Source: Gracilimonas mengyeensis
GTDB taxonomy: Bacteria > Bacteroidota > Rhodothermia > Balneolales > Balneolaceae
Direction of reading: 5' to 3'
Assembly: GCF_900182705.1 (NCBI RefSeq)
Contig: NZ_FXTP01000002.1
Location: 372,001-436,000 of the forward strand
Length of the DNA: 64,000 bases
Below the pieces are notes generated by a model. It ran no database searches, was not told the DNA's origin, and worked only from the letters and a program-made list of their open reading frames with translations. Each line of letters opens with the position of its first letter. The stretch's first letter is position 1. The position numbers and the translations under genes are program-made. Positions 1 through 8,844 of this stretch are shown here, in pieces.

Positions 1-702
1 CCCTATGTTTTTATGAATTTTGACGGAAGAATCCGGGATGTGCAAACGTTGGCCCACGAGCTTGGCCACGGCGTGCACCAGTATTTATCACGGCAGCAAG
101 GAGTCTTGCAATCTTCTACACCTTTGACCACGGCTGAAACGGCTTCGGTTTTTGGGGAGATGCTGGTCTTTCAAAAACTGATGAAAGAGCTGGACGATCC
201 CAAAGAAAAACTGGCGCTTCTTATTGGTAAAATTGACGATACCATAGCTACGGTATTCCGTCAGATTTCCATGAATCGTTTTGAAGAAGCCATGCATACT
301 GCCCGTCGGGAAGAAGGCGAGCTTACGACGGAGCGTTTCTCCGAACTATGGATGGAACAGCAGAAAGCACTCTACGGTGATTCTGTAAAACTAACTGACG
401 AGTATGGCATCTGGTGGAGCTATATTCCCCACTTCTTGCATACGCCCGGCTACGTATACGCATACGCCTTTGGAGAACTGCTGGTGTTGGCTCTATATGA
501 AGAATTTACCCAGCGCCCCGATGGCTTTGCGGAGCGTTACCTGGACCTGCTCAGTGCCGGTGGTTCGGAATGGCCACACGAGCTGGTAGGCAAAATGGGG
601 CTCGATATCACCCAGCCTGATTTCTGGAAGAAAGGGTTGGCTTCATTTGAGCGCATGGTTGAAGAGGCCGAAGCCTTGAGTGAAGAAATACACGGGGCTT
701 AA
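1..702 (+). CDS. M3 family oligoendopeptidase (PepF-like), C-terminal part
   Basis: The reading frame is open from base 1, so the 5' end lies outside the window; about 233 codons are visible. The zinc motif HELGHGVHQ sits near the start of the visible part and is the HExxH signature of M3 thimet/PepF-type metallopeptidases. The downstream helical region contains the family-typical YIPHFLHTPGYVYAYAFG stretch, which helps form the substrate channel. Such enzymes cut short peptides in the cytoplasm and recycle them. No signal peptide can be assessed. Assignment to the family is firm; pepF versus another M3B member is inference. Confidence 0.92.
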   Translation, partial: PYVFMNFDGRIRDVQTLAHELGHGVHQYLSRQQGVLQSSTPLTTAETASVFGEMLVFQKLMKELDDPKEKLALLIGKIDDTIATVFRQISMNRFEEAMHTARREEGELTTERFSELWMEQQKALYGDSVKLTDEYGIWWSYIPHFLHTPGYVYAYAFGELLVLALYEEFTQRPDGFAERYLDLLSAGGSEWPHELVGKMGLDITQPDFWKKGLASFERMVEEAEALSEEIHGA

Positions 703-817
703 TATTTGAGTTGTCTCAGGCAGGTTCAATGCGGAACCCTGCCTGAGAAGTTGGAGAATTGTATGCCGGAATTTTGTACCATCACCATGATGAACATCAC
801 ACTTTAATGGAAATTAC

Positions 818-2284
818 ATGTCTATAGATCGACAAGACAGAGCGCTTCGGGAATTCAAACAAATCCTGCGGGATTTGGTGCATTTGCTGCGCACTTCCAC
901 CAATACTCAACTGGCATATTTATGCTGGGTGAACCGCTCACGCGGGCAATTTGTGTGGGAAACCAACAGCACGGGTTTGCCCAATGTGATGTTTAAAGAC
1001 CGTGTGGCCTTTGAGAATCATTACCTCAATCCTTATCAGGATTTGGATGAGCCGGTGCAACTGGTGGTTGGAGAGGATGTGCCGAAAGCTAAACTGATGC
1101 ATTACTTCGACTTTGTGCAGGCTAAGAACATTTTGATCATTCCCTTCATCAACAAAGAGGAAACGGTGGCTTTAACCGTACTTGAGTGTGAAAACAGCAT
1201 TGATGTAGAGGCGATTCAGGATCGTATCATGGCTTACAACAATGCCATGGTGAATGTGTTGGATACTTACCTGGAAGTAGTAGATTTGCATGAGCATCAG
1301 CAGGAATGGGAAGGCTATGAAGAATCCGTACAAAAGATAGACCACCATTCGCACCGGGTTGAGATCCTGACCATCATGCTGGAAGAAATTCAAAAGCATT
1401 TACCCTCTGGCGGTGCCGTTTTATTGGCTCCGGGAATGAATTCCTGGAATGTGGTGCTTCGCTCCCGCAAAGCCCGCGAATTGCAAAAGCTGGGGCTGCA
1501 ACTGGAAGAAAAAAGTGTAGCCTATGAGGCCCTCGAAAAAGGAGAGCCCATTTTTACCATGCATTTCAACAATAATCCCCGGCGGATTACTTCGGCAGAG
1601 AAAACGACCGACGGCGCCACTTTCGCTATTCCATTGATGGTCCATGATCGTCGCCAGGGTGTGATTGTGTGCAGTGATTCCGATCCGTTAACATTCAAAG
1701 AATCTACAAAACATAAGCTGGCAAACCTGGTGCGTATTGCGGCTTTAAATATCCAGGCTTCCGTGAAGAAGGGTGGAGTCAGTGATGAATTGCTGACTCA
1801 GCATTTTGGGGCTTTTATGCCGGAACTGTGGGAAGCAACCCTGAACTGTGAGCTGGCCAAGATCAAAAATGGTACCGCGGTAAATAAAACCTGGCTGGGC
1901 TTAGTGGCCCCCGAGGATGTATCAAGCCTTCGGACGAAATTCAGGCTCGAAGATCTCAAAAAAATACAAACGGACTTTGTTACCGCTTTGAATCCCTCAC
2001 GCTATGGGCTTAGCGGTTATATCGGCTATAATTCCGATTATGTGTATTCTTTTATTATTCAAAGTGAAGAGGAAGACGCCGTAGCCGACTGGATGGAGAA
2101 AGTAAAGTCAAAACTGGATCTCGGTCTCAAACTTTCCATAGGTGGTAACCTGAAAGTGCGGTTTAAAGCCGGATATACTTTGTTGGATGAACATTCCGTT
2201 AACGCCTATCACGTTAAAGAGAAAGCTAAAAAAGCATTGTCAAAAGTGATGAATGAACAGGAAACCGAATTGGTGGAAGCGTAA
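818..2284 (+). CDS. GAF-like protein with a C-terminal degenerate GGDEF-like region, function unknown
   Basis: A 488-residue soluble protein without signal peptide or membrane segment. Roughly residues 15-165 and 190-330 have the alternating strand/helix pattern of GAF modules (for example the strand FAIPLMVHDRRQGVIVCSD near 275-293). The last 120 residues contain an alpha/beta region ending in GNLKVRFKAGYTLLDEHSVNAYHVKEKA, which resembles the end of nucleotide-cyclase (GGDEF) folds, but no GGDEF signature is present, so it is unlikely to make c-di-GMP. Its stop codon shares one base with the deoB start (TAATG), so the two genes are translationally coupled. Domain calls are pattern recognition, not a database result. 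Confidence 0.5.
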   Translation: MSIDRQDRALREFKQILRDLVHLLRTSTNTQLAYLCWVNRSRGQFVWETNSTGLPNVMFKDRVAFENHYLNPYQDLDEPVQLVVGEDVPKAKLMHYFDFVQAKNILIIPFINKEETVALTVLECENSIDVEAIQDRIMAYNNAMVNVLDTYLEVVDLHEHQQEWEGYEESVQKIDHHSHRVEILTIMLEEIQKHLPSGGAVLLAPGMNSWNVVLRSRKARELQKLGLQLEEKSVAYEALEKGEPIFTMHFNNNPRRITSAEKTTDGATFAIPLMVHDRRQGVIVCSDSDPLTFKESTKHKLANLVRIAALNIQASVKKGGVSDELLTQHFGAFMPELWEATLNCELAKIKNGTAVNKTWLGLVAPEDVSSLRTKFRLEDLKKIQTDFVTALNPSRYGLSGYIGYNSDYVYSFIIQSEEEDAVADWMEKVKSKLDLGLKLSIGGNLKVRFKAGYTLLDEHSVNAYHVKEKAKKALSKVMNEQETELVEA

Positions 2285-3450
2285 TGGGAAACGCATATGT
2301 TATTGTGATAGACGGATTGGGCGTTGGAGCGCAAGAGGACGCCCATCAGTATGGTGACGAAGAAATGAATACCCTGGGACATGTATGCCGTGATACAGGC
2401 GTGAAGCTTCCTAATCTCCAAAAAATGGGGATCGGAAATATCATTCCGCTTGAATCGGTTGCACCAATATCGGAGCCGCTGTCAGCCTGGGGAAAGCTGC
2501 GTGAAGTATCAGCTGGAAAAGATTCGACCACCGGTCACTGGGAAATTGCCGGTGTACAGTTAGAGCGACCATTTCCTACTTATCCTGAAGGATTTGCTTT
2601 AGAAGTCATCAACGATTTTTGTGAAGGTATTGGCGTTAAAAAAGCCCTGTGCAACAAGCCGTACTCAGGGACCGATGTTATTCGTGACTATGGGGAAGAG
2701 CATTTGGAAACGGGCTACCCGATTGTGTATACCTCGGCCGACAGCGTATTTCAAGTGGCTTGCCACACCGATGTGGTTTCGGTTGAAAAACTGTATGAGT
2801 GGTGTGAATTTGCCCGAAACGAAGTAATGACCGGTGAGCACGAAGTGGGCCGGGTAATTGCCCGTCCTTTTGAAGGAGAACCCGGTAATTTTGAGCGCAT
2901 ATCGGATAAACGGCACGATTATTCTTCTACACCGCCGGCCCATAATCTTGTACAAGTATTGTATGATGAAGGCTTTAAAACTTACTCCATTGGAAAGGTA
3001 GCAGATCTTTTTGCAGGTCAGGGTTTTACGCAATATCGCCCCACAAAAAGCAATGCGGAAGGTATTTCGCAGCTGCTTAGTTTGATGTCTGCCGGCCTGG
3101 ACAACAGCTTTGTATTTGTAAACCTGATCGATACCGATCAGCTATTTGGGCACCGGCTGGATCCTGAGGGTTATGCCGGCAGTCTTGAAGAGTTTGACCG
3201 GGCTATTCCAGCTCTTGTTTCCAAAATCAGGGAAGACGATCTGCTCATTATTACAGGTGATCACGGAAATGATCCTTGTTCAGATAGCACGGATCATTCC
3301 AGGGAATTTGTGCCATTGCTGGTGTTTCCAAAGGCAACGGCAGTGCAGGAGAATTTGGGAACCGGCGAAACTTTTTCTAACATTGCCAGCTCAGTCGCAA
3401 AGTTTTTTGGGCTGAAGGCATCATTCCCCGGACAATCGTTTGTAGAATGA
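2284..3450 (+). CDS. deoB: phosphopentomutase
   Basis: 388 residues, near the usual family length (about 390-400). Interconverts ribose-1-phosphate/deoxyribose-1-phosphate and the 5-phosphates in nucleoside salvage, in the cytoplasm. Alkaline-phosphatase-superfamily metal-site motifs are in order: IDGLGVG at the N-terminus, DSTTGHWE at about residues 80-87 with the threonine that carries the phosphoryl group, NLIDTDQLFGHR, and ITGDHGNDP plus STDHSRE near 325-340. The start codon overlaps the stop of the preceding GAF-like gene by one base, an unusual partnership for deoB. Confidence 0.96.
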   Translation: MGNAYVIVIDGLGVGAQEDAHQYGDEEMNTLGHVCRDTGVKLPNLQKMGIGNIIPLESVAPISEPLSAWGKLREVSAGKDSTTGHWEIAGVQLERPFPTYPEGFALEVINDFCEGIGVKKALCNKPYSGTDVIRDYGEEHLETGYPIVYTSADSVFQVACHTDVVSVEKLYEWCEFARNEVMTGEHEVGRVIARPFEGEPGNFERISDKRHDYSSTPPAHNLVQVLYDEGFKTYSIGKVADLFAGQGFTQYRPTKSNAEGISQLLSLMSAGLDNSFVFVNLIDTDQLFGHRLDPEGYAGSLEEFDRAIPALVSKIREDDLLIITGDHGNDPCSDSTDHSREFVPLLVFPKATAVQENLGTGETFSNIASSVAKFFGLKASFPGQSFVE

Positions 3451-3692
3451 TTGCACAGTGAACCGTTGGCCTATGGTTTGGGAAAACAGCAGTCATGAAT
3501 ATCAAACAACCTATTTCATCAAATCAGGTGTGGACTGCTGATACCTTACATGTAAAGAGAAGACATAACAAAAATTGAGAGGCTGCTATCCTTTGGCAAA
3601 ATCAGGTAAGCCAAATGGGATATAGGTTCTGCAAGCTAAATCCACTGCAGACAAAAAATTGAAATAGATATCCTGATTTGTATCTTAATCCT

Positions 3693-4283
3693 ATGTTTAA
3701 AGTTAAAAATACGATTCTATCAGACGATATTGCCACGGCTCGCTTTGCCTGTGATATCCCACGTTGCAAAGGGGCCTGCTGTGTAGTAGGGGATGCCGGC
3801 GCACCCGTAGCTAAATCAGAAATTCCTGTTTTGCACAAAGCGTTCAGAGTGCTGAAAAACGAATTAAGGCCCGAAGCTGTTAAAGTAGCTGAGGAGGAAG
3901 GTGTAGTGCTTGGAACCCAAAAATCTGGCTACGAGCTTGCTACCGTAGAAACAGAGGAATGTATATTTGTGCAATACGATGAAAACGAAGTGGCTTATTG
4001 CGCCATCCAGAAAGCTTTTTTTGAAGGGCGTTTTGGATGGGAGAAACCCATAAGCTGTCACCTTTTTCCCGTTCGTTTAAAACGGATGGCAGGCTTCGAT
4101 TATGCAAATTTTGAATACGTGCCAACCTTATGTTCGGCCGCCTGCGAAAAGGGTAAAAAAGAGGATATCGGATTAGCAGAATTTTTAGAGAAGCCTCTCA
4201 CCCGAAGGTATGGGGAAGAATGGTACCGTGAATTTTTAACGGCCTGCAGCACTATCAGGAATAAAGAGTCGCATGCTACGTAA
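3693..4283 (+). CDS. DUF3109 family cysteine-rich protein
   Basis: About 196 residues from the ATG at 3693; a TTG 15 bases upstream is in frame but less likely, because the family starts close to the MFKVKNTILSDDI region. The sequence has the cluster CDIPRCKGACC near residue 22 and further cysteines in ECIFV, AYCAI, ISCHLFP and TLCSAAC, spaced as in DUF3109/YkgJ-like proteins that are thought to bind zinc or an Fe-S cluster. The biochemical role is unknown. Its last 11 bases overlap the start of rpoN, so the two are probably co-transcribed and coupled. Confidence 0.85.
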   Translation: MFKVKNTILSDDIATARFACDIPRCKGACCVVGDAGAPVAKSEIPVLHKAFRVLKNELRPEAVKVAEEEGVVLGTQKSGYELATVETEECIFVQYDENEVAYCAIQKAFFEGRFGWEKPISCHLFPVRLKRMAGFDYANFEYVPTLCSAACEKGKKEDIGLAEFLEKPLTRRYGEEWYREFLTACSTIRNKESHAT

Positions 4284-5781
4284 TCAACAGAATCTGAATC
4301 AGAAGCAGCAGCAAAGTCTGCAGCAAAAGCTATCTCCGCAACAACTGCAATACATCAAGCTATTGCAATTGCCGGCTATGGCCCTTGAACAGCGCATAAA
4401 AGAGGAGATGGAGGCTAATCCTGTATTAGAAGAAGTTGATCCCGGAGAAACCGAAACGGTAAGTCTTTCAGAGGTAGAAGAATCACCAAAGGAAGAAAAA
4501 GAAGAGGCGCTCGAAAGCCTTGAAGAGCATGAAGTAGATTGGGACGACTACGACACCAATACCGAATATGAGGGGGAGACCTACAGCACCAACTACAATC
4601 CCGATGCTGAAGAATGGCGTGATCTCCCCAATCCCTATCAAGCCTCTTTTTTAGAGGAACTGGAAGAACAGGTGAGCCTGCTGAATTTTACGGATGAAGA
4701 ACAACTTATCGCCGATCAAATTTTGGGCTCGCTGGATGAAGACGGCTACTTTCGCAGGGAAACGGAAGCAGTGGTTGACAATATTGCCTTTAACGAGGGG
4801 GTGCTGGTTGATGAGGATATGGTGGAAGATGTCCGTAAGCAGATACAGCAGCTGGAGCCTCTTGGCATTGCCTCGCGAGATTTAAGGGATTGCCTGTTGG
4901 TTCAGCTCAGGGCTGCCAACACGGATTTGCCTGGCCGCGATTTAGCCATCGATATTGTCGAAAATGCCTGGAAATCATTCGAGAAAAAGCATTTTAAGAA
5001 GCTGTTGCAGAAGTTCAATATTGACCGGGAAGAACTGCAGGAAGCTTTTCAGGCCATACGACACATGGATCCCCGGCCTGGTTCGGTAGCCAGCGACATG
5101 GAAGAAACTCAAAACTACATCGAACCGGATTTTGAGGTGTACTGGCGAAGCGCAAGCGAAGGAGAAACCACGAGGGGGGAGTTTGTGATCAATTTAAATC
5201 AGCGAAACGCCCCATCACTGCGTATCTCTCCCGAATACAAGCAGATGTGGGAAGAGATTAAAGCCAAGAAAAAAAAGAATACCGACACTGAAACCCGCAC
5301 CTTCATGAAGAGCAAGATAGACTCGGCCCAGTGGTTTATTGAGTCTATCCGCCAGCGTCAAAACACGCTGATGAACATCATGAAAACCATTGTAGCCCTA
5401 CAGGAAGATTTTTTCAAATATGGGGAAGGTCTGAAGCCCATGATCCTAAAAGATGTGGCCGAGCGTATTGGTATGGATATTTCAACGGTATCCAGGGTGG
5501 TAAACGGGAAGTATGTACAAACACATTCCGGGGTATTTGAACTCAAGTACTTTTTTAATGAAGGGTTGGAAACGGAAAGTGGGGAAGAGGTATCAAACCG
5601 CGAGGTCAAGAATATTTTGCAGGACCTGATTGATAACGAGGATAAACAGAAGCCGTACAGCGATCAGGAGCTTACCAATATGTTAAACGACAAAGGGTAC
5701 AAAGTGGCGAGGCGTACGGTTAGTAAATACCGCGAGCAGCTAAACGAGCCGGTAGCCCGTATGCGCAAGCAGGTTATTTAA
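4273..5781 (+). CDS. rpoN: RNA polymerase sigma-54 factor
   Basis: 502 residues with the standard layout: a glutamine-rich region I (residues 1-50, with LSPQQLQYIKLLQLP), an acidic region II of about 60 residues, a core-binding domain, a helix-turn-helix around DISTVSRVVNGKYVQT (near residue 400), and the C-terminal RpoN box ARRTVSKYRE that reads the -24 promoter element. Directs core polymerase to -24/-12 promoters and needs AAA+ activators; none is encoded in this window. The ATG at 4273 lies within the DUF3109 gene. The stop TAA at 5779-5781 is also the first codon of a 37-bp repeat. Confidence 0.97.
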   Translation: MLRNQQNLNQKQQQSLQQKLSPQQLQYIKLLQLPAMALEQRIKEEMEANPVLEEVDPGETETVSLSEVEESPKEEKEEALESLEEHEVDWDDYDTNTEYEGETYSTNYNPDAEEWRDLPNPYQASFLEELEEQVSLLNFTDEEQLIADQILGSLDEDGYFRRETEAVVDNIAFNEGVLVDEDMVEDVRKQIQQLEPLGIASRDLRDCLLVQLRAANTDLPGRDLAIDIVENAWKSFEKKHFKKLLQKFNIDREELQEAFQAIRHMDPRPGSVASDMEETQNYIEPDFEVYWRSASEGETTRGEFVINLNQRNAPSLRISPEYKQMWEEIKAKKKKNTDTETRTFMKSKIDSAQWFIESIRQRQNTLMNIMKTIVALQEDFFKYGEGLKPMILKDVAERIGMDISTVSRVVNGKYVQTHSGVFELKYFFNEGLETESGEEVSNREVKNILQDLIDNEDKQKPYSDQELTNMLNDKGYKVARRTVSKYREQLNEPVARMRKQVI

Positions 5782-5815
5782 GAGATTTAAGATTAAAAAT
5801 TGAAGATTACAGATT
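5779..5815 (+). repeat. 37-bp direct repeat, left copy
   Basis: Begins at the rpoN stop codon (TAAGAGATTTAAGATT...) and ends in GAAGATTACAGATT. It matches 6661-6697 at 36 of 37 positions in the same orientation; the second copy begins at the antitoxin stop codon. The two bracket the toxin-antitoxin module. The internal GATTAAA/GATTACA-like heptamers resemble other short tandem repeats in this window. Confidence 0.9.
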
Positions 5816-5967
5816 GAGGGAGTCCAATCCCTATAGACCATATTTTTGCTATAAGATTCCATGTTCTATAAGCCAACAAAGTTGTCTGCTGAATTATTGA
5901 AGGATCCAAAGCTCAAAAATAAAGAAGAGAAGTCTCCATTACTCCCTAATTAGGCGACTAAAATTAT

Positions 5968-5996
5968 TTGTTCTTTTTTTTGGTATTGTATATAAT
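5968..5996 (+). promoter_or_regulatory. sigma-70-like promoter of the PIN/RHH module
   Basis: TTGTTC at 5968-5973, a 17-base spacer, and a perfect TATAAT at 5991-5996. A start site 6-8 bases after the -10 box would fall on the ATG at 6002, predicting a leaderless or nearly leaderless transcript. No Shine-Dalgarno sequence precedes that ATG. Inferred from consensus only. Confidence 0.6.
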
Positions 5997-6000
5997 ACCA
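5981..6000. promoter_or_regulatory. palindromic operator before the toxin gene
   Basis: TGGTATTGTATATAATACCA: 7-base arms (TGGTATT / AATACCA) around a 6-base centre, covering the -10 box and ending one base before the ATG. This is the expected place for autorepression by the ribbon-helix-helix antitoxin encoded downstream. Confidence 0.65.
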
Positions 6001-6001
6001 T

Positions 6002-6430
6002 ATGTCAGTCCACCAGATCGTACTAGATACGAACATTATCTATTCGGCACTCCGCTCAAAAAGAGGGGCGTCATACCGGTTAATGTCACTGCTGAATTCA
6101 TCAAAGTTTGAATTCAACTTGTCGGTTCCATTAATCATAGAATATGAAGATGTATTGGTGAGAAAGATAGAGACTCTTAATTTTGATGCTTCACAGATAT
6201 CTCAATTTTTAGATTATTTGTGTTTGATTGGAAATTGGCATGAGGTTTACTTTTTGTGGAGACCCGTTTTGAAGGATCCAAAAGATGATATGGTCCTTGA
6301 ATTAGCGGTTAGGGCCAACTGCAAATATATTGTAACTTATAACAAAACTGATTTTCAGGGTGTTGATAAGTTTGGCGTCAAATTAGCAACGGCAAAAGAA
6401 TTTCTTCAAATAATCGAGGAGCTACCATGA
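6002..6430 (+). CDS. PIN-domain toxin (COG1569-type)
   Basis: 142 residues, single PIN domain. Acidic residues expected for a Mg-dependent RNase appear in LDTNIIYSAL (residue 9), IEYEDVL, DPKDDMVLELAV and YNKTDF. Relatives are VapC-like RNA-cutting toxins neutralised by a small DNA-binding antitoxin. The gene comes first and overlaps the antitoxin by ATGA at 6427-6430, the reverse of the usual antitoxin-first order. The ATG at 6002 is supported by the family start (conserved LDTN within ten residues), although no ribosome-binding site is visible. Flanked by 37-bp direct repeats that suggest acquisition as a unit. Confidence 0.88.
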   Translation: MSVHQIVLDTNIIYSALRSKRGASYRLMSLLNSSKFEFNLSVPLIIEYEDVLVRKIETLNFDASQISQFLDYLCLIGNWHEVYFLWRPVLKDPKDDMVLELAVRANCKYIVTYNKTDFQGVDKFGVKLATAKEFLQIIEELP

Positions 6431-6663
6431 GTACATTAAGTGTTCGGTTACCTGAGTCATTACATAAGAAAATAAAGGAACTTGCCGAGCAAGAAGGTGT
6501 GTCTATGAATCAGTTTATCACATTGGCGGTTTCCGAGAAAATGTCTGCTTTATTAACGGTAGATTATCTTAAAGATCGTGCAGAGAAGGCCAGCAGGCAG
6601 CAATTTGATGAGATCATGAACCAAGTGCCTGATGTAGAACCCGAAGATTACGACAAGTTATAA
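6427..6663 (+). CDS. ribbon-helix-helix antitoxin (HicB/CopG-like)
   Basis: 78 residues. The N-terminus STLSVRLPESLHKKIKELA followed by EGVSMNQFITLAVSEK is a classic ribbon-helix-helix: a beta strand for the major groove, then two helices. The remaining 35 residues (KDRAEKASRQQFDEIMNQVP) are probably the flexible toxin-binding tail. The start overlaps the toxin stop (ATGA), so synthesis is coupled to the toxin. Likely binds the palindrome at 5981-6000. The TAA stop at 6661-6663 is the first codon of the right-hand 37-bp repeat. Confidence 0.87.
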   Translation: MSTLSVRLPESLHKKIKELAEQEGVSMNQFITLAVSEKMSALLTVDYLKDRAEKASRQQFDEIMNQVPDVEPEDYDKL

Positions 6664-6697
6664 GAGATTAAAGATTAAAAATTGAAGATTACAGATT
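6661..6697 (+). repeat. 37-bp direct repeat, right copy
   Basis: Begins at the antitoxin stop codon (TAAGAGATTAAAGATT...) and matches 5779-5815 with one difference. Together the copies delimit an 882-bp unit holding the complete toxin-antitoxin module and its promoter. Confidence 0.9.
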
Positions 6698-6707
6698 CCG
6701 CTCCGTA

Positions 6708-6767
6708 CCCATCTGACGGCTTGCTTTCTATTATGTAGCCCTAATCCTGCAGAGAGTCGTCTGATGG
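6708..6767. repeat. 60-bp composite element, copy 1 (conserved ends, variable core)
   Basis: Outer ends CCATCTGACG (6709-6718) and CGTCTGATGG (6758-6767) are complementary except one base pair, so the element can fold. It shares CTGACGGCT and TAATCCTGCAGAGA plus CGTCTGA with 11288-11345 at identical spacing, while the central 21 bases differ. The two copies flank the lipoprotein island in direct orientation. Confidence 0.7.
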
Positions 6768-6936
6768 ATCCAATTAAGCCCGGCTGCCTAAATTCAACCA
6801 TCGGTCAGACGGACTTTGAGTTGTCAGAGCGGGAGTTTGGTGATTGCACTTTTGAGGGTGCGGGATGTGAATTAATGTTTAAATATCAACCGACTACTTT
6901 TCTGGTTGCTGGGCGTATATTTTACCCGGTTTCTCT

Positions 6937-8784
6937 CTATCGGTGGATGTCGGTGTCGAGGCCGAGGTTGCTGATCTTTACTTTTACGTTCGGGTCAGCA
7001 ACAGCCATCTTGGCTTTTGCGGATTCTTCTGGGGCACGTTCTGGTTGGTAGTCCCACTGAGTTTCAATATAGGCCTTACTTCCATCTTCCACAATGACGA
7101 CATCGTCATTGCCGTTAGTCACAGTGTCTGCCAGTGCTGCAGCATGAACAACTTCGATTTTGTAGTAGGTGCCATACTTGAACCAAGTTTTATTGAGTTC
7201 GTAGAATCGCACAACTTTCCAGCCCTCCAGTCCTTCATCAGGGATAATATCGGTGATGTTTACGTGATTAAGGTTGTCTCTACTGCTCCCGGTGTAAAAA
7301 CGAATAGCGAACTCTTCACCAGTTTGTCTCTCTTCAACTCTTGCCATAAGTTCAACCGTGATAGATTGAGCTATTGTAATTGAAGGATTAAATTTACGCG
7401 GTGAGACAAGTTCTGTCTCTTGTTCTCCTGGTTTTCCAGATACAAATATTTTCTCTGTCCAACCATAGGAGGTCGAAGTTTTTCTTCGCATTAGCTCAAC
7501 ATCGTCATCAGGATCGTGGATCCCAGTTTTAGGATCTACACAACCTAGGTCATCCGCATCCACGCCATTGTAGAAGTCGTTATCCACACCGTCTGAACAG
7601 GCGGGAACATGACTAAGATCAAGCGTGATGTCACTATCTTTGTTACTAGATAGCTCGATAGACCCCTCAGCAACATTCAAGAAGTTGTCAGTATTGACAC
7701 TGTGCTCGTGCCCGCTTTCGGGGAAGTACTGGACCCACACCGTGGCTTCCAGATTCTCTGGGCCGACTGGGTAGGTGACGGTGCTTGTGACACCTTCGCC
7801 GAGTTCTAGTTCTCTGGAATGCTGTATATCCATTGGCAGATTGCTCGTGTTTACCGAATCACCAATATTAGCCCAGACTGAGTCACCAATCTGCAGAATG
7901 TAGGCTGTGCGATCAACCTCGAATCCTGAGCTGAAATTCCAAACTTCAACATAATCATCATACCCAATGATTTTTGGTGTCACATGTACAGCCACCTTTT
8001 TCCGTGCAAGTGTTAGGGTGATTTCCTGATCTTGCGTGAGGGCAAGTGTGTCGCAGCTGGTTTTGTAGTAAGTGGCCTGACCACAAATAACAACTGACTC
8101 TTTACTGTAGGGTAAGACCTCACTACCACTTGCGTCATGGGATATGATTTGACCGTTAATAGAGAAGTTAACACCATCAAGTGGACCGTTGTCATCCGCA
8201 AGGATGTTGTAGGATAAAGCTACTTCATCTGGGTGATCCTTCTCCAGCCCCACCTCAACTGAACTACTATCTGAAAAAGTTATCTCTGTAACTGCAGAGA
8301 CATACCCGCTCAGACTCGTTCGTACAGTAATGGTGGTATCAGCTGGGAAGGTGAGATCAACTTGACCTTCACCAAGCTTTTTGTTAGTAACATCATCTGT
8401 GTGAACAGCTGTATGAAGAATCTCATCACCATCTTTTGGTGTGAGTGTCTTTGTTACTGGCTTTGGTGGTTTTCTGGTTAGTAAAAATAACTCCTGTTTA
8501 TTATGGTCAAATGTAACCACCTTGCCCTCAGTAATGTAACCGCTACGTGCAACCTTTATCGTTTCGGTTTTGTTCTTTTTGCGTTCAATGCTTGGTTGGG
8601 TAGCGTCTCTCGCTACAACCTCACCATCAATATAGACAGTAAGACTATCAAGCAGTGCGTTAGTTTGCGCATCAAGCGCGGTTACAGTTACTTGCTTCGT
8701 GTCGTTTTTGGGGTTAATGATATCGCAACCTACCGCAATGGTAAGCAGGATAATGTAAATCAACCCTCGTTTCAGTTGTGTCAT
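6937..8784 (-). CDS. large surface lipoprotein with PEGA/Ig-like repeats, paralogue 1
   Basis: 615 residues. Lipobox signal peptide ending AVG-C with the lipidated cysteine at residue 20. The N-terminal third holds beta-rich modules of the type VTVTALDAQTNALLDSL...SGYI, resembling PEGA or carboxypeptidase-regulatory-like domains. One module (about residues 100-175) has no counterpart in the paralogue at 9545-11200. Near residue 394 is CSDGVDNDFYNGVD followed by DDLGC, an Asp/Asn-rich loop like calcium-binding surface repeats. The C-terminal 200 residues look like a jelly-roll sandwich. Translation is supported by an AGAGAGG ribosome-binding site, and a consensus promoter lies upstream. Function unknown; surface adhesion or ligand binding is inference. 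Confidence 0.75.
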   Translation of the reverse strand: MTQLKRGLIYIILLTIAVGCDIINPKNDTKQVTVTALDAQTNALLDSLTVYIDGEVVARDATQPSIERKKNKTETIKVARSGYITEGKVVTFDHNKQELFLLTRKPPKPVTKTLTPKDGDEILHTAVHTDDVTNKKLGEGQVDLTFPADTTITVRTSLSGYVSAVTEITFSDSSSVEVGLEKDHPDEVALSYNILADDNGPLDGVNFSINGQIISHDASGSEVLPYSKESVVICGQATYYKTSCDTLALTQDQEITLTLARKKVAVHVTPKIIGYDDYVEVWNFSSGFEVDRTAYILQIGDSVWANIGDSVNTSNLPMDIQHSRELELGEGVTSTVTYPVGPENLEATVWVQYFPESGHEHSVNTDNFLNVAEGSIELSSNKDSDITLDLSHVPACSDGVDNDFYNGVDADDLGCVDPKTGIHDPDDDVELMRRKTSTSYGWTEKIFVSGKPGEQETELVSPRKFNPSITIAQSITVELMARVEERQTGEEFAIRFYTGSSRDNLNHVNITDIIPDEGLEGWKVVRFYELNKTWFKYGTYYKIEVVHAAALADTVTNGNDDVVIVEDGSKAYIETQWDYQPERAPEESAKAKMAVADPNVKVKISNLGLDTDIHR

Positions 8785-8844
8785 TGCTAACCTCTCTTCT
8801 TTCTTTGGTTGATATTCTTTGTTTATTACTGTACCTCTACCGTT

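Noticed and set aside
1172-1399. Minus-strand open frame within the GAF-like gene
   Set aside because: Antisense shadow of a real gene; no start context or family features.
818-2284. Active diguanylate cyclase
   Set aside because: The C-terminal region resembles the fold but lacks a GGDEF signature.
6943-7383. Plus-strand 146-codon frame opposite lipoprotein 1
   Set aside because: Shadow of the minus-strand gene, whose frame shows a lipobox, promoter and paralogue.
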